From Novacetimonas cocois (lineage in GTDB: Bacteria > Pseudomonadota > Alphaproteobacteria > Acetobacterales > Acetobacteraceae): a stretch of 60,754 bases of DNA. The notes beneath the pieces were generated by a model, which was given only the letters and a program-made list of their open reading frames with translations, did no database searches and was not told the DNA's origin. Position 1 is the first letter of the stretch, and each line of letters begins with the position of its first letter. Shown piece by piece: positions 9,457 to 18,750 of the stretch. The position numbers and the translations under genes were made by a program. Where the stretch lies: NCBI RefSeq assembly GCF_003311635.1, contig NZ_QEXL01000020.1, positions 1 to 60,754 of the forward strand, given 5' to 3'.

Positions 9457-10251
9457 ATGGACGATCTCGATCAGCTCGAAGCCCAGAGCATTTTCATCCT
9501 CCGCGAGGCCTATCGCAAGCTCAAGCCGCTGGCGATGCTATGGTCGCTGGGCAAGGATTCCAACGTGATGGTCTGGCTTGCGCGCAAGGCGTTCCTTGGG
9601 CGCGTGCCGTTTCCCGTCATGCATGTCGATACCGGCAAGAAATTCCCGGAAATGTACCAGTTCCGCGACGAATATACCAAGAAATGGAACCTCGACCTGC
9701 TGCTGGGCGACTGCCCGGCGGTGGAGGAAATCGACCCGACCCTGCCGCCGGCCGCACGTTCGGCCGCGCGCAAGACGGCGGGCCTTGCCGCGATGATCGA
9801 AAAATACAAGCTGGCGGGCGTCATCGCGGGCATCCGCCGCGATGAACAGGCCACCCGCGCGAAGGAACGCGTGTTCAGCCCGCGCGGTGCCGGCCACAAA
9901 TGGGACGTACGCAACCAGCCGCCCGAATTCTGGGACCAGTACGCGACCCCGCATGAACCCGGCATGCATATCCGCGTCCATCCCCTGCTGTCATGGCGGG
10001 AAATCGACATCTGGCGGTACATCGAGCGCGAGGGCATTCCCCTTGTCGACCTGTATTTCTCGAAAAATGGCAAGCGTTACCGTTCGCTGGGGGATCAGGA
10101 CATCACCAATCCTGTCGAAAGCAACGCCAGCACGGTGGCCGAGGTGATCGCCGAACTGGAAACCTCGCGCACGTCGGAACGGGCGGGCCGCGCGATGGAT
10201 CATGAATCCGAGGATGCGTTCGAGCGTCTTCGCGTTGCTGGTTACCTGTGA
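9457..10251 (+). CDS. cysD: Sulfate adenylyltransferase subunit 2
   Basis: Catalytic subunit of ATP sulfurylase, forming APS from sulfate and [23 protein letters not shown] carries the PP-loop; then [31 protein letters not shown] and the C-terminal [16 protein letters not shown], all standard for CysD. The frame is open upstream to 9286 (overlapping cysH), but ATG 9457 follows GGAAAGGAAGGT and gives the normal N-terminus [16 protein letters not shown]. At 264 residues it is slightly shorter than the enterobacterial protein. It is followed by cysNC after 28 bases. Confidence 0.96.
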   Translation: MDDLDQLEAQSIFILREAYRKLKPLAMLWSLGKDSNVMVWLARKAFLGRVPFPVMHVDTGKKFPEMYQFRDEYTKKWNLDLLLGDCPAVEEIDPTLPPAARSAARKTAGLAAMIEKYKLAGVIAGIRRDEQATRAKERVFSPRGAGHKWDVRNQPPEFWDQYATPHEPGMHIRVHPLLSWREIDIWRYIEREGIPLVDLYFSKNGKRYRSLGDQDITNPVESNASTVAEVIAELETSRTSERAGRAMDHESEDAFERLRVAGYL

Positions 10252-10279
10252 ACGTCGGGCCGAGCGGAGCTGCAAGGAC

Positions 10280-12160
10280 ATGAATACGATTTCTCCCCCC
10301 GCCTCGCAGGAGGCAGCCACCCCGATCGTGATCGTCGGCCATGTCGATCACGGCAAATCCACCCTGATCGGACGCCTGCTGTACGATACCGACAGCCTGC
10401 CTGACGGACGGGTGGCGCAGATCATTGAATCCAGCACGAAGCGCGGCCTGTCGGTTGAATGGAGCTTCCTGCTCGACAGCCTGCAGATCGAGCGCGACCA
10501 GGGCGTGACCGTGGATTCGACACGCATCCCGTTCCGTCTGGGGCAGCGCCAGTTCGTGATCGTCGATGCGCCGGGCCACCGGCAGTTCCTGCGCAACATG
10601 ATCACCGGCGCCGCCGATGCCGAAGCCGCCGTCCTGGTGGTTGACGCCGCCGAGGGCGCGCAGGAACAGACGCGCCGCCATGCCATGCTGCTGCGCCTGA
10701 TCGGCATTCGCCACGTCATCGTCCTGATGAACAAGGTCGACCTGCTGGATTACGACGAAGCCAGGATCACGGCCTCCGAACACAGCGTGGCCGCCCTGCT
10801 CAAGCAGCTGGAAATCGAGCCGACCCTGTTCGTGCCGGCCTCCGCCCGCGAAGGTGACAATATCGCATCGCGGTCCGAACGGATGAAATGGTACAAGGGC
10901 CCGACCCTGACCGAGGCGCTGGCCCGCGTGCCGGCCCCCTCCTCGCGTTCGGACCTGCCGCTGCGCCTGCCGGTGCAGGACGTCTATCGCTTTGACGCCC
11001 AGCGCGTCGTCGTCGGCCGTATTGAACGTGGCCGCATCCATATCGGCGATGAGGTCGTGATCGGACGCCACGGCACCGTGGCGCGCATCGCGACGATCGA
11101 AAGCTGGCACACCGCCGTGCAGGAGACGGCGGTGGCGGGACAGTCGGTCGCCATCACGCTGGAACCCGACGTGATTCCCGACCGTGGCGACCTGCTTTTC
11201 CCGCCGACGGAGGCGCCATTGCAGGGCGCGCGCGTGCGTGCGCGCCTGTTCTGGCTGCGTCAGGAGCCGCTGCGCGTTGGCGAGAGTTTCCGCCTGCGGC
11301 TGGCGACGGCGGAACATCAGGTGACGGTGGCATCCATTGATTCCGTCGTGCGCCTGGAGGACCTGACCGAACATCCCGCCGACGTGGTTCCCCCCGAAGG
11401 GTTCGCCGAAATCACCCTCGCCGTGTCCGAGACGATGCAGTTCGACCCGTTCCTGCCCGGCACGGCGGATGGACGTGGCGTCCTGGTGGACCGCAACCAG
11501 CAGATCGTGGGCGGCGTGCCCCTGATCGGGGTGGCAGACATCGTTGCCGGGACCAACGCCATCCATCCGACCGGCAGCACCGTTTCCCTGTGGGACCGTG
11601 CACAGGCCAAGGGACATCGTGGCGGTGTTTTCTGGATGACGGGCCTGCCCGGCGCAGGGAAAAGCACCATCGCGCGCGCGGCCGAACTTCAGCTGTTCTC
11701 CCGCGGGATGGATGTCTCGGTGCTTGACGGGGATACGCTGCGCGCCGGCCTGTGTTCCGACCTTGGCTTCAGCGAAGCGGACCGGCGTGAAAACGTCCGT
11801 CGCGCCGCCGCCGTGGCGCGTATCCTTGCCGACAGCGGACAGGTCGTGCTGGTCGCCCTGATTTCGCCCACGGTCGCCGATCGTGAACTCGCACGCCAGA
11901 TCGTGGGCGACGGGTTCCACGAGGTTTTTGTCGATACGCCGCAGCCCACCTGTGAATCCCGCGACCCCAAGGGACTCTATGCCGCGGCACGATCGGGCAA
12001 GATTTCAGGTTTCACCGGCGTGGATGCCCCGTATGAGGCCCCTGCCAAACCTGACCTGCGCCTTTCGACCGATGGCCGGGACGTACCGGCAACCGCGCGT
12101 GACCTTGTCACGTTCATTGCCCGGACGGTTGCCCTGACCTCAACGGGGTCCGGTTCCTGA
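10280..12160 (+). CDS. cysNC: Bifunctional sulfate adenylyltransferase subunit 1 / APS kinase
   Basis: A fusion of CysN, the GTPase that drives ATP sulfurylase, and CysC, which phosphorylates APS to PAPS. Residues 1-430: EF-Tu-like GTPase with GHVDHGKST (about 18), DAPGHRQF (about 95) and NKVD (about 150), then beta-barrel domains. Residues 450-626: APS kinase with P-loop [34 protein letters not shown], and [23 protein letters not shown] 10280 follows AAGGAC and gives a normal N-terminus; the frame is open further upstream within cysD. Having an APS kinase together with an APS-type reductase is noted in the findings. Confidence 0.96.
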   Translation: MNTISPPASQEAATPIVIVGHVDHGKSTLIGRLLYDTDSLPDGRVAQIIESSTKRGLSVEWSFLLDSLQIERDQGVTVDSTRIPFRLGQRQFVIVDAPGHRQFLRNMITGAADAEAAVLVVDAAEGAQEQTRRHAMLLRLIGIRHVIVLMNKVDLLDYDEARITASEHSVAALLKQLEIEPTLFVPASAREGDNIASRSERMKWYKGPTLTEALARVPAPSSRSDLPLRLPVQDVYRFDAQRVVVGRIERGRIHIGDEVVIGRHGTVARIATIESWHTAVQETAVAGQSVAITLEPDVIPDRGDLLFPPTEAPLQGARVRARLFWLRQEPLRVGESFRLRLATAEHQVTVASIDSVVRLEDLTEHPADVVPPEGFAEITLAVSETMQFDPFLPGTADGRGVLVDRNQQIVGGVPLIGVADIVAGTNAIHPTGSTVSLWDRAQAKGHRGGVFWMTGLPGAGKSTIARAAELQLFSRGMDVSVLDGDTLRAGLCSDLGFSEADRRENVRRAAAVARILADSGQVVLVALISPTVADRELARQIVGDGFHEVFVDTPQPTCESRDPKGLYAAARSGKISGFTGVDAPYEAPAKPDLRLSTDGRDVPATARDLVTFIARTVALTSTGSGS

Positions 12161-12171
12161 GGAATGGAACA

Positions 12172-12197
12172 GGGTGGGCGGATATTTCCGTCCACCC
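12172..12197 (+). terminator. Hairpin after cysNC
   Basis: GGGTGGGCGGA pairs with TCCGTCCACCC (one G-U) around a 4-base loop, 11 bases past the cysNC stop. There is no T-run behind it, so it may be a processing or stability hairpin, or a Rho-assisted end. Confidence 0.5.
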
Positions 12198-12289
12198 GCT
12201 CCGGTCCGGCCAGCCCCGTTTGCGCGGCGGGGAATATATCTGGCATCGGGCATAAATATAAAATATACACAAATCACCGCGTAAACCCT

Positions 12290-12321
12290 GCGCATTTCCA
12301 TTCATCACAGTGGAAATGCGC
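12290..12321 (+). promoter_or_regulatory. Perfect 11-bp inverted repeat before the sulfite reductase genes
   Basis: GCGCATTTCCA (12290-12300) and TGGAAATGCGC (12311-12321) are exact complements separated by 10 bases. An AT-rich stretch at about 12249-12270 (CATAAATATAAAATATA) just upstream looks like a promoter. The repeat would then lie in the 5' leader or overlap the start region of the downstream gene. Confidence 0.5.
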
Positions 12322-12353
12322 CATCTGCCTTGCCTGAGAGGGATCGACCAGAA

Positions 12354-12695
12354 GTGGACGTCAGGAACAACCGCCGCACGACAACGGGTTCAAGCGTTGT
12401 TACGGCCAATCGCCTTCTGGACGGGCGCATCGTCTGGCTGACGGATCAGGGCACATGGTCCGGGAATATCGCGCATGCCGCGGTATGGCCGAATGACCAC
12501 ATTGAATCCGTCATCGCGGATACGGCGCGACACCAGCAGGAACAGGGCGTGGTCGGCGTGTACGGGGTGCAGCTTGATGACCGGGCGGCGGGGATCTGTC
12601 CGCTGACGGTGCGCGAACGCATCCGCGCCTTTGGTCCCACGGTCCATCCCCAGTTCGCGCCTGGCGCGCCGCAGGAGGATATTGCCCATGTCTGA
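12354..12695 (+). CDS. DUF2849 domain protein, sulfite-reductase associated
   Basis: A small protein (113 residues from GTG 12354) matching the family that sits next to cysI in many alphaproteobacteria. Visible features are VVTANRLLDGRIVWLTDQGTW at the N-terminus, then AAVWPNDHIESVIADTARHQQEQGVVGVYGVQL. A TTG at 12330 is an alternative start; I prefer GTG 12354 because GAGAGGG precedes it. Its stop overlaps the start of cysI by 8 bases, so translation is probably coupled. Function is unknown; context implies a role in sulfite reduction or siroheme handling. Confidence 0.8.
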   Translation: MDVRNNRRTTTGSSVVTANRLLDGRIVWLTDQGTWSGNIAHAAVWPNDHIESVIADTARHQQEQGVVGVYGVQLDDRAAGICPLTVRERIRAFGPTVHPQFAPGAPQEDIAHV

Positions 12696-14388
12696 GATCC
12701 CTGTGTCCGAACCCACCACCGCAGCCGTCGGGCGCTATGCCTACGATCAGGTGGACCGCACGTTCCTGCATGAACGGGTGGAACAGTTCCGCGATCAGGT
12801 GGCGCGCCGCATCTCGGGCGAGCTGAGCGAAGATCAGTTCAAGCCCCTGCGCCTGATGAACGGGCTCTATCTCCAGCTGCATGCCTACATGCTGCGTGTT
12901 GCGATCCCCTATGGCATGCTCGGCGCGGCGCAGATGCGCGAACTGGCGCATATCGCGCGTACGTATGACCGTGATTACGGACATTTCACCACCCGGCAGA
13001 ACATCCAGTTCAACTGGATCCGGCTGGAGGATACGCCGGACATCCTCGGCCGTCTGGCCGGGGTGGACATGCACGCCATCCAGACCAGCGGCAACTGCAT
13101 CCGCAACGTGACCTGCGATGAATTCGCCGGCGCGGCGGCGGATGAAGTGCTTGATCCACGCATCCATGCGGAAATCCTGCGGCAGTGGTCCACCCTGCAT
13201 CCCGAATTTTCCTTTCTGCCCCGGAAATTCAAGATCGCCATTACCGGCAGTCCCCATGACCGGGTCGCGGCGCGTTTCCATGATATTGGCCTGATCGCCC
13301 GTCCGGGCGACAACGGGCGTGCGGTTTTCGACGTGTATGTCGGCGGCGGTCTGGGACGCACGCCGGTCATCGGGGTACTGCTGCGCGACAGCCTGCCGGA
13401 AGAAGACCTGCTGGCATGGCTGGAGGCGATCGTGCGCGTCTATAACGCCCACGGGCGTCGCGACAACATGTACAAGGCACGCATCAAGATCCTGGTGCAG
13501 GCCCTGGGCATCGAACGTTTCCGCGAGGAAGTCGATGCGGAATTCGCGCAGATGGACCGCACGCGCTACCGGCTGGAACCCGCGATCGTGGACGCAATCC
13601 GCGCGCGTTTCGCCGTGCCGGACCTTCAGGCCCCGGCGGATGCGGCCGCGCGGATGAACGACGCACGGGCACGTGTCCCCGCCTTTGACCGCTGGGTACG
13701 CACCAATACGCATCCGCACCGGATGGCGGGCTTCATTTCCGCGGTGATTTCGCTGAAACCTGACGGGGGTATTCCCGGCGACGTGACGGCGGACCAGATG
13801 GACGCCATCGCCGACATTTCCGAACGCTACAGCTTTGGCGAAATCCGCATCACCCACATGCAGAACGTCGTTCTGGGCCATGTGCGGCAGGATCAGCTGC
13901 ATGCGCTGTGGCAGGAACTGCTGGCGGTCGGGCTGGCGACACCCAATATCGGGCTGGTCGGGGACATCATCGCCTGCCCGGGACTGGATTACTGCTCGCT
14001 TGCCAATGCACGCTCCATTCCGATCGCCCAGAAGCTGAGCGCACGTTTCGCGGATGCCGAACTGCAGGAACGTATCGGGGCGCTGCGGATCAACATCTCC
14101 GGCTGTATCAACGCCTGCGGACATCATCATGCCGGGCATATCGGCATTCTGGGGGTGGACAAGCGTGGGGAGGAATATTTCCAGCTGACGCTGGGGGGAT
14201 CAGGCGAAAACGACGCCGCCATTGGCCAGATACTTGGCCCCGCCCTGCCGGAAGATGAAACCGTCGATGCGATCGCAGCCCTGATCGATGCCTATCTGGT
14301 GCATCGTCGCGACGATGAACGCTTTGTGGATACCTATCGGCGGCTTGGCGCTGCCGTCTTCAAGGATGCTGTCTATGCCACTGCTTGA
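12688..14388 (+). CDS. cysI: Assimilatory nitrite/sulfite reductase, hemoprotein subunit
   Basis: Six-electron reduction of sulfite to sulfide on a coupled siroheme-[4Fe-4S] centre. The cluster ligands are in CPGLDYC (about residue 431) and GCINAC (about 476, followed by GHHHAGHIGILG), the C-x5-C and C-x3-C pattern of the family. Substrate-binding arginines are expected in TTRQNIQFNW and TSGNCIRNVT. ATG 12688 has AGGAGGA in front and overlaps the DUF2849 gene; 566 residues is normal. No flavoprotein CysJ is nearby, so the electron donor is likely ferredoxin or unlinked. No cysG is in the window. Confidence 0.95.
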   Translation: MSEIPVSEPTTAAVGRYAYDQVDRTFLHERVEQFRDQVARRISGELSEDQFKPLRLMNGLYLQLHAYMLRVAIPYGMLGAAQMRELAHIARTYDRDYGHFTTRQNIQFNWIRLEDTPDILGRLAGVDMHAIQTSGNCIRNVTCDEFAGAAADEVLDPRIHAEILRQWSTLHPEFSFLPRKFKIAITGSPHDRVAARFHDIGLIARPGDNGRAVFDVYVGGGLGRTPVIGVLLRDSLPEEDLLAWLEAIVRVYNAHGRRDNMYKARIKILVQALGIERFREEVDAEFAQMDRTRYRLEPAIVDAIRARFAVPDLQAPADAAARMNDARARVPAFDRWVRTNTHPHRMAGFISAVISLKPDGGIPGDVTADQMDAIADISERYSFGEIRITHMQNVVLGHVRQDQLHALWQELLAVGLATPNIGLVGDIIACPGLDYCSLANARSIPIAQKLSARFADAELQERIGALRINISGCINACGHHHAGHIGILGVDKRGEEYFQLTLGGSGENDAAIGQILGPALPEDETVDAIAALIDAYLVHRRDDERFVDTYRRLGAAVFKDAVYATA

Positions 14389-14869
14389 AAATGGCCGGAT
14401 TGTCGCGGATGGCTGGACAGACGTCGCCGATGACGCCCCCTGCCCCGACAGGAACGCGATCATCGTATCGTCCGCCCGCCTGGAAGAGGCACTGGCCCGG
14501 GCGGAGGCCGCACCGGTTGGCGTGCGGCTGGCGCCTGATGATGACATCGCGTTCCTGCGCCCCGTCCTGCCCCGCCTTGGGCTGGTATGCGTGAACTTTC
14601 CCACGTTCCGGGACGGCCGCGCGTTTACGCAGGCGCGTGCCCTGCGCGAACATCTGCATTTCACGGGTGAAATCCGCGCGACCGGCCCTGCCCTGCCGGA
14701 TCAGTATGAATTCATGCTCCGCTGCGGCATTACGACCGTCGAGATTCCCAATGGCAGCGATCCTGCCATATGGGAAAAGGCGCACCGGCGCATCACCGTG
14801 GCCTACCAGCCCTCGGTCCTGCATGAAAAAGCGCAGGGGTTCGGCTTCCGACGCTTTCTCGACGCATGA
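14375..14869 (+). CDS. DUF934 family protein, sulfur-assimilation partner
   Basis: A 164-residue protein of the family usually encoded beside cysI/cysH. Typical parts: VGVRLAPDDDI, LVCVNFPTFRDGRAFTQARALRE (about residue 70-90), and a C-terminal AYQPS. ATG 14375 lies inside the end of cysI (14-base overlap) and is preceded by AAGGATG, so it is translationally coupled. The frame continues upstream to 14288 but that part is cysI in another frame. The molecular role is unknown. Confidence 0.85.
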   Translation: MPLLENGRIVADGWTDVADDAPCPDRNAIIVSSARLEEALARAEAAPVGVRLAPDDDIAFLRPVLPRLGLVCVNFPTFRDGRAFTQARALREHLHFTGEIRATGPALPDQYEFMLRCGITTVEIPNGSDPAIWEKAHRRITVAYQPSVLHEKAQGFGFRRFLDA

Positions 14870-14935
14870 CATGACGCGGGGGAAGGATCGCGGCGTCAGT
14901 TCTTCTTTCCCCCTGTCATTGCGCATGCTAACCGC

Positions 14936-16288
14936 ATGAAAATGCGAACGCGTGCGCCGGATCGGGCCAGGCTGCCCCTTGCTGAAAGATTATGCGGCCG
15001 GCTATCGGCCGGCATATGGGCGGTCGTGGCGGAAGCACTCGCCCCCGCGCTGCGGCTTTACCTGCAACGGCGCGTATGGCGGGGCAAGGAAATTGCCGGG
15101 CGTGTCCGTGAACGTCGCGGCATCGCGACACAGCCCCGTCCCGAAGGGCCGCTGCTATGGCTACATGCCGTCAGCGTGGGCGAAACGTTATCCATTCTTC
15201 CCGTCATTGCAGCACTTCGTCACGACAGGCCTGATCTGGGGTTCCTTGTCACCACGGCCACGACCACGGCGGCACGCCTGCTGGTGCAGCGCCTGCATGA
15301 ACTGCCCGATGACATGCGCGTGGTGCATCAGTTCATGCCGCTCGACGTGCCGACATGGATGCATCGCTTCGTCAGGCACTGGCATCCCGATGGCGTGGTT
15401 CTGGCGGAAAGCGAATTATGGCCGAACATGGTTTCGGCCTGCAGGCATGAAGATATCCCCCTGGTCCTGATCAACGGGCGCATGTCCGATCGTTCCTATG
15501 CCATGTGGCAACGCCTGCCGTGCCTGATCACGCGCATGCTGCGTTCGTTTGCATGGATCTGCGCACGCTCGGACGAGGACGCACGGCGGTTCCGGGCGCT
15601 GGGCGCCGAGAAAGTAGCACTGGTGGGGGACCTGAAGGATGCCGCCCTTCCCCTGCCGCATGATGATGGCGGGGTGGCCCAGATCAGGAAACAGATCGGG
15701 CAGCGTCCAGTCTGGATCGCGGCATCCACCCATCCGGGGGAAGAGGAAATCGTCCTTCGCGCGGCTGAACTGGCACGTCAGAAAGTGCCCGGACTGCTGA
15801 CCATCCTGATCCCCCGCCATCCCGAACGCGGGGCGGCACTGCTGCAGCATACGGGCCCGAATACCCCCCGCCGCGCGCTGGGGCAGTCCCCCGCCCCTCA
15901 TGATCCCGTATGGATCTGTGACACGCTGGGGGAGATGGGGCTGTTCTATGCGCTGCATTGTCCGGTGCTGATGGGCAACAGTCTTCTTTCCCCACCCGAA
16001 GGTGGCGGCCATAATCCCATGGAACCGGCACGGCAGGGCAATGCCCTTGCGACCGGTCCTGCGATCGCCAATTTCCGGCAGGCATATGGCGTGCTTGGCG
16101 ATGCCGTCGCCCATGTTTCCGACGAACGGACGCTGGCGCTCTGGCTGGAAGAGATGCTGTGCAATCCGCAGGCATTGCGGCATGCCATCGCGGCAAGCAG
16201 CAACGCATGCGTCAACGATACCCACATCTCGCAGCGCGTCGCGTGGGGAATCCTCCAAGCCGTGTATTTCAGGGCCGTGTATTCCTGA
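14936..16288 (+). CDS. waaA: 3-deoxy-D-manno-octulosonic acid (Kdo) transferase
   Basis: Inner-membrane glycosyltransferase (GT30) that adds Kdo to lipid A precursor. The N-terminal glycosyltransferase-N domain has LLWLHAVSVGETLSILPVI (about residue 70) with the catalytic Glu, then LAESELWPNM (about 155) and LINGRMSDRSYAMWQ. The C-terminal half has AASTHPGEEEIVL and ends with GGHNPMEPA. The length of 450 residues is a little over the common 420-430. Its stop overlaps the lpxK start as TGATG, marking a waaA-lpxK-lpxL operon. Confidence 0.95.
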   Translation: MKMRTRAPDRARLPLAERLCGRLSAGIWAVVAEALAPALRLYLQRRVWRGKEIAGRVRERRGIATQPRPEGPLLWLHAVSVGETLSILPVIAALRHDRPDLGFLVTTATTTAARLLVQRLHELPDDMRVVHQFMPLDVPTWMHRFVRHWHPDGVVLAESELWPNMVSACRHEDIPLVLINGRMSDRSYAMWQRLPCLITRMLRSFAWICARSDEDARRFRALGAEKVALVGDLKDAALPLPHDDGGVAQIRKQIGQRPVWIAASTHPGEEEIVLRAAELARQKVPGLLTILIPRHPERGAALLQHTGPNTPRRALGQSPAPHDPVWICDTLGEMGLFYALHCPVLMGNSLLSPPEGGGHNPMEPARQGNALATGPAIANFRQAYGVLGDAVAHVSDERTLALWLEEMLCNPQALRHAIAASSNACVNDTHISQRVAWGILQAVYFRAVYS

Positions 16289-17271
16289 TGCGGGCTCCGC
16301 GTTTCTGGGACTGGGATGCCGGTTTCCACAGTCCGGCCGCCCGACTGCTGTCCCCCCTCGCCGCGATATATGGCGCGATCAGCGCCCGGCGCCAGCATCG
16401 CAGGCCATGGCATGCCCCGGTACCGGTCCTCTGCTGTGGCAATCTGACGGCAGGCGGGACGGGCAAGACAACGGTTGCGCTGGACCTTGGGGGGCGTCTT
16501 GTGGCCCGTGGCCGCGCCGTTGCCTTCCTCACCCGGGGGTATGGTGGACGGATCGGCCATCCGGCACGGGTTGATCCGGCACGGCACACGGCCCGTGACG
16601 TTGGGGATGAAGCCCTGCTGCTGGCGGCGCTGGCCCCCTGTTATGTCGGGGGCGACAGGGCGCGGACAGCGCGTCTTGCGATTTCAGACGGGGCGGACTG
16701 CCTTGTCATGGATGACGGCCTGCAGAATCCGGGGCTCTGGCGTGACTGCTCGCTGGTGGTGATGGATGGGTATCAGGGTTTTGGCAATGGCCGCGTCATC
16801 CCCGCCGGCCCCTTGCGCGAACCCGTTCCCAACGGTCTTTCACGGGCACAGGCGATGGTCATGATCGGCCCCGACCGGACCGGACTGATCCGCCATCTGC
16901 CGCCAGACATGCCATGCCACCATGCCACCCTGCGCCAGAAGGAAAGCGGCCTGCCGCCGGGCTGCGGGGTCGTGGCATTCGCGGGGATTGGCCGTCCCTC
17001 CAAATTCTTCGATGGCCTGCGGCAGTCGGGCCTCAGCCTGCGACGCGGCATCGCATTTGCCGACCATCATCCCTATCGTCGCAGGGAACTGGAGCAACTG
17101 CTTGAAATTTCAAAAAACATGGACGCCCGACTTGTGACTACGCCCAAGGATTTCGTGCGCCTGCCTTCCGCCTTTCGCGGACATGTCACGGCGGTCGGGG
17201 TCGGCCTGCACTGGTCCGATCCCCACGCGCCTGACCATCTGCTGGATGCGTGGCTGAAAGGACGCAGCTGA
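16288..17271 (+). CDS. lpxK: Tetraacyldisaccharide 4'-kinase
   Basis: Phosphorylates the 4' position of the lipid A disaccharide at the inner membrane. Shows an N-terminal hydrophobic patch, the P-loop GNLTAGGTGKTTVAL (about residue 52), LTRGYGGR, GDEALLLA and the DDGLQNPGLWRD motif (about 142). ATG 16288 overlaps the waaA stop (TGATG), and the frame upstream is inside waaA. 327 residues is normal. It overlaps the next gene in the same way. Confidence 0.96.
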   Translation: MRAPRFWDWDAGFHSPAARLLSPLAAIYGAISARRQHRRPWHAPVPVLCCGNLTAGGTGKTTVALDLGGRLVARGRAVAFLTRGYGGRIGHPARVDPARHTARDVGDEALLLAALAPCYVGGDRARTARLAISDGADCLVMDDGLQNPGLWRDCSLVVMDGYQGFGNGRVIPAGPLREPVPNGLSRAQAMVMIGPDRTGLIRHLPPDMPCHHATLRQKESGLPPGCGVVAFAGIGRPSKFFDGLRQSGLSLRRGIAFADHHPYRRRELEQLLEISKNMDARLVTTPKDFVRLPSAFRGHVTAVGVGLHWSDPHAPDHLLDAWLKGRS

Positions 17272-18185
17272 TGGACCGTCCCGCCAGTCCCCCACGACGC
17301 ATGTGGATCGAGGCCATGCTGCTTTCCTGCCTGCTGGCGGGACTGCGTCGCATGAAGCCCGATCAGGCGTCCAACGCGGCAGGATGGCTGTGTCGCGCAA
17401 TCGGCCCCTGGCTGCCGGTTTCAAGGGTGGCGGACGCCAACCTGCGATACGTCATGCCGCATCTTTGCGCACGGTCGCGACGACGCATCATTCGGGACAT
17501 GTGGGAAAATATCGGCCGCAATGCGGGTGAGCTTCCCCATCTGGGAAAACTGCCGCACAACCCGGCCTCCGGGCCGGGATGGGACGTGATCGGCGAAGAA
17601 CACCTCCGGTCCCATGCCCGGACCGGGCAGCCCGTCATGTTCGTATCAGGCCACATCGGCAACTGGGAAATGCTGCCACCGGCTGTGGCACGGTATGGGC
17701 TTGTATTCTCCTCTTTCTATCGCGCGCCCAACAATCCCTATGTGGACCGCATGCTGTGCGATCTGCGTGACGAGGCCATGGGACAGGCGGTCCCCCTGTT
17801 CGCCAAGGGGGCGCGTGGCGCGCGACAGGCACTGGCCCATCTTATCCGTGGCGGCCATCTGGGCATGCTGGTGGACCAGAAAATGAATGATGGAGTCGAG
17901 GCGCGTTTCTTTGGACAGCCCGCAATGACAGCCAGCGCCATGGCGGCGATGGCGCTGCGGCAGCGTTGCCCGGTCATCGCGGGATATGTGGAACGGCTGG
18001 GCCCGGCACGGCTGCGCATCCATGTTTCCGCCCCGATGGAGCTTCCCGATACGGGGGACCGGAAACGCGACCAGATGCTGCTGACCCAGCAGGTCAACGA
18101 TTACATTGAACAGAAAATACGCCAGCATCCGGGCAGTTGGCTATGGCTACATCGCCGATGGAATAGGCAACTGCCTAAAAAATAG
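17271..18185 (+). CDS. lpxL: Lysophospholipid/lipid A acyltransferase (LpxL/HtrB type)
   Basis: Late acyltransferase that adds a secondary acyl chain to lipid A. The HxxxNWE active-site pattern is in VSGHIGNWEMLP (about residue 124-135), and the conserved VDQKMNDGVEARFFG follows near 200. A hydrophobic segment near the N-terminus is consistent with membrane association. ATG 17271 overlaps the lpxK stop. Whether it acts as LpxL or LpxM cannot be told; the lipid A operon supports the general role. Confidence 0.9.
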   Translation: MDRPASPPRRMWIEAMLLSCLLAGLRRMKPDQASNAAGWLCRAIGPWLPVSRVADANLRYVMPHLCARSRRRIIRDMWENIGRNAGELPHLGKLPHNPASGPGWDVIGEEHLRSHARTGQPVMFVSGHIGNWEMLPPAVARYGLVFSSFYRAPNNPYVDRMLCDLRDEAMGQAVPLFAKGARGARQALAHLIRGGHLGMLVDQKMNDGVEARFFGQPAMTASAMAAMALRQRCPVIAGYVERLGPARLRIHVSAPMELPDTGDRKRDQMLLTQQVNDYIEQKIRQHPGSWLWLHRRWNRQLPKK

Positions 18186-18205
18186 CATTTTAATGACACT
18201 AAAAC

Positions 18206-18226
18206 GCAACAAAGCATTGCTTTTTT
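18206..18226 (+). terminator. Weak terminator-like hairpin after lpxL
   Basis: A short stem (GCAA/TTGC) is followed directly by six Ts, about 20 bases after the lpxL stop. The stem is short, so this is tentative. Confidence 0.3.
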
Positions 18227-18352
18227 GCCACGGTCGGCAATTTCTGCCTCTTTCTGCGGCTTTCCACGACAGATTCAGTTTGGCAAGCACTCATGCAAGA
18301 CTTACGGTCAAGGTGTGCTGTTAACGCATAGGATAGTCAGAGGGCCGACATT

Positions 18353-18697
18353 ATGAACATGATGGATCATGAGGTTTCTGCCTCCAACGTTGTTCCGTTC
18401 CGCCTCGGGTTCCTGCCCCGGCATTACGAATACCTGATGCGCTGGCTGCAGGCGGGTATGTGCATGGGACTGTGCGATGTTGACGTGGCTTCCGCCGACG
18501 AGGGCGAGGATATCGAACATGTGCTGGTGTGGGTGCGTGAAAACGCCGACCCTGCCTATATGATCCGTCCCGAAGGCATGCGCTGGGTCCTGATCGACCA
18601 GTTGCGTGACCGCCGCCTTTCTTCCTATCGCAGCTTCGAAGCGGCGCTGTACGCAATTCGCCCCGTGCTGTCATGTGGCGCGACTGCTGCGGCATGA
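18353..18697 (+). CDS. Conserved-looking small protein of unknown function
   Basis: A 114-residue soluble protein I do not recognise. It has RLGFLPRHYEYLMRWLQAG near the N-terminus, an acidic middle (ASADEGEDIEHVLVWVRENADP) and a C-terminal helix with SYRSFEAALYAIRPVL. The start has AGAGGG about 8 bases upstream, and a clean hairpin overlaps its stop codon. It is followed by a convergent gene. Length, ribosome site and terminator all support a real, singly transcribed gene. Confidence 0.7.
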   Translation: MNMMDHEVSASNVVPFRLGFLPRHYEYLMRWLQAGMCMGLCDVDVASADEGEDIEHVLVWVRENADPAYMIRPEGMRWVLIDQLRDRRLSSYRSFEAALYAIRPVLSCGATAAA

Positions 18698-18706
18698 TTG
18701 CCGCAG
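18687..18706 (+). terminator. Hairpin overlapping the stop of the 114-residue gene
   Basis: CTGCGGC-ATGATT-GCCGCAG is a perfect 7-bp stem with the TGA stop in its loop, followed by CCTTTCATTATATT. A plausible intrinsic terminator. Confidence 0.55.
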
Positions 18707-18727
18707 CCTTTCATTATATTCGCGCGT

Positions 18728-18750
18728 AAGCGGGGAAAGTTCCCCGGCTT
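18728..18750 (-). terminator. Hairpin after the PBP-activator gene
   Basis: AAGC-GGGGAA and TTCCCC-GGCTT form a nearly perfect stem immediately beyond the minus-strand stop at 18751. It lacks a long T-run. Confidence 0.45.

Noticed and set aside
10103-11920. 605-residue minus-strand frame
   Set aside because: Antisense to cysNC; no motif or start signal.
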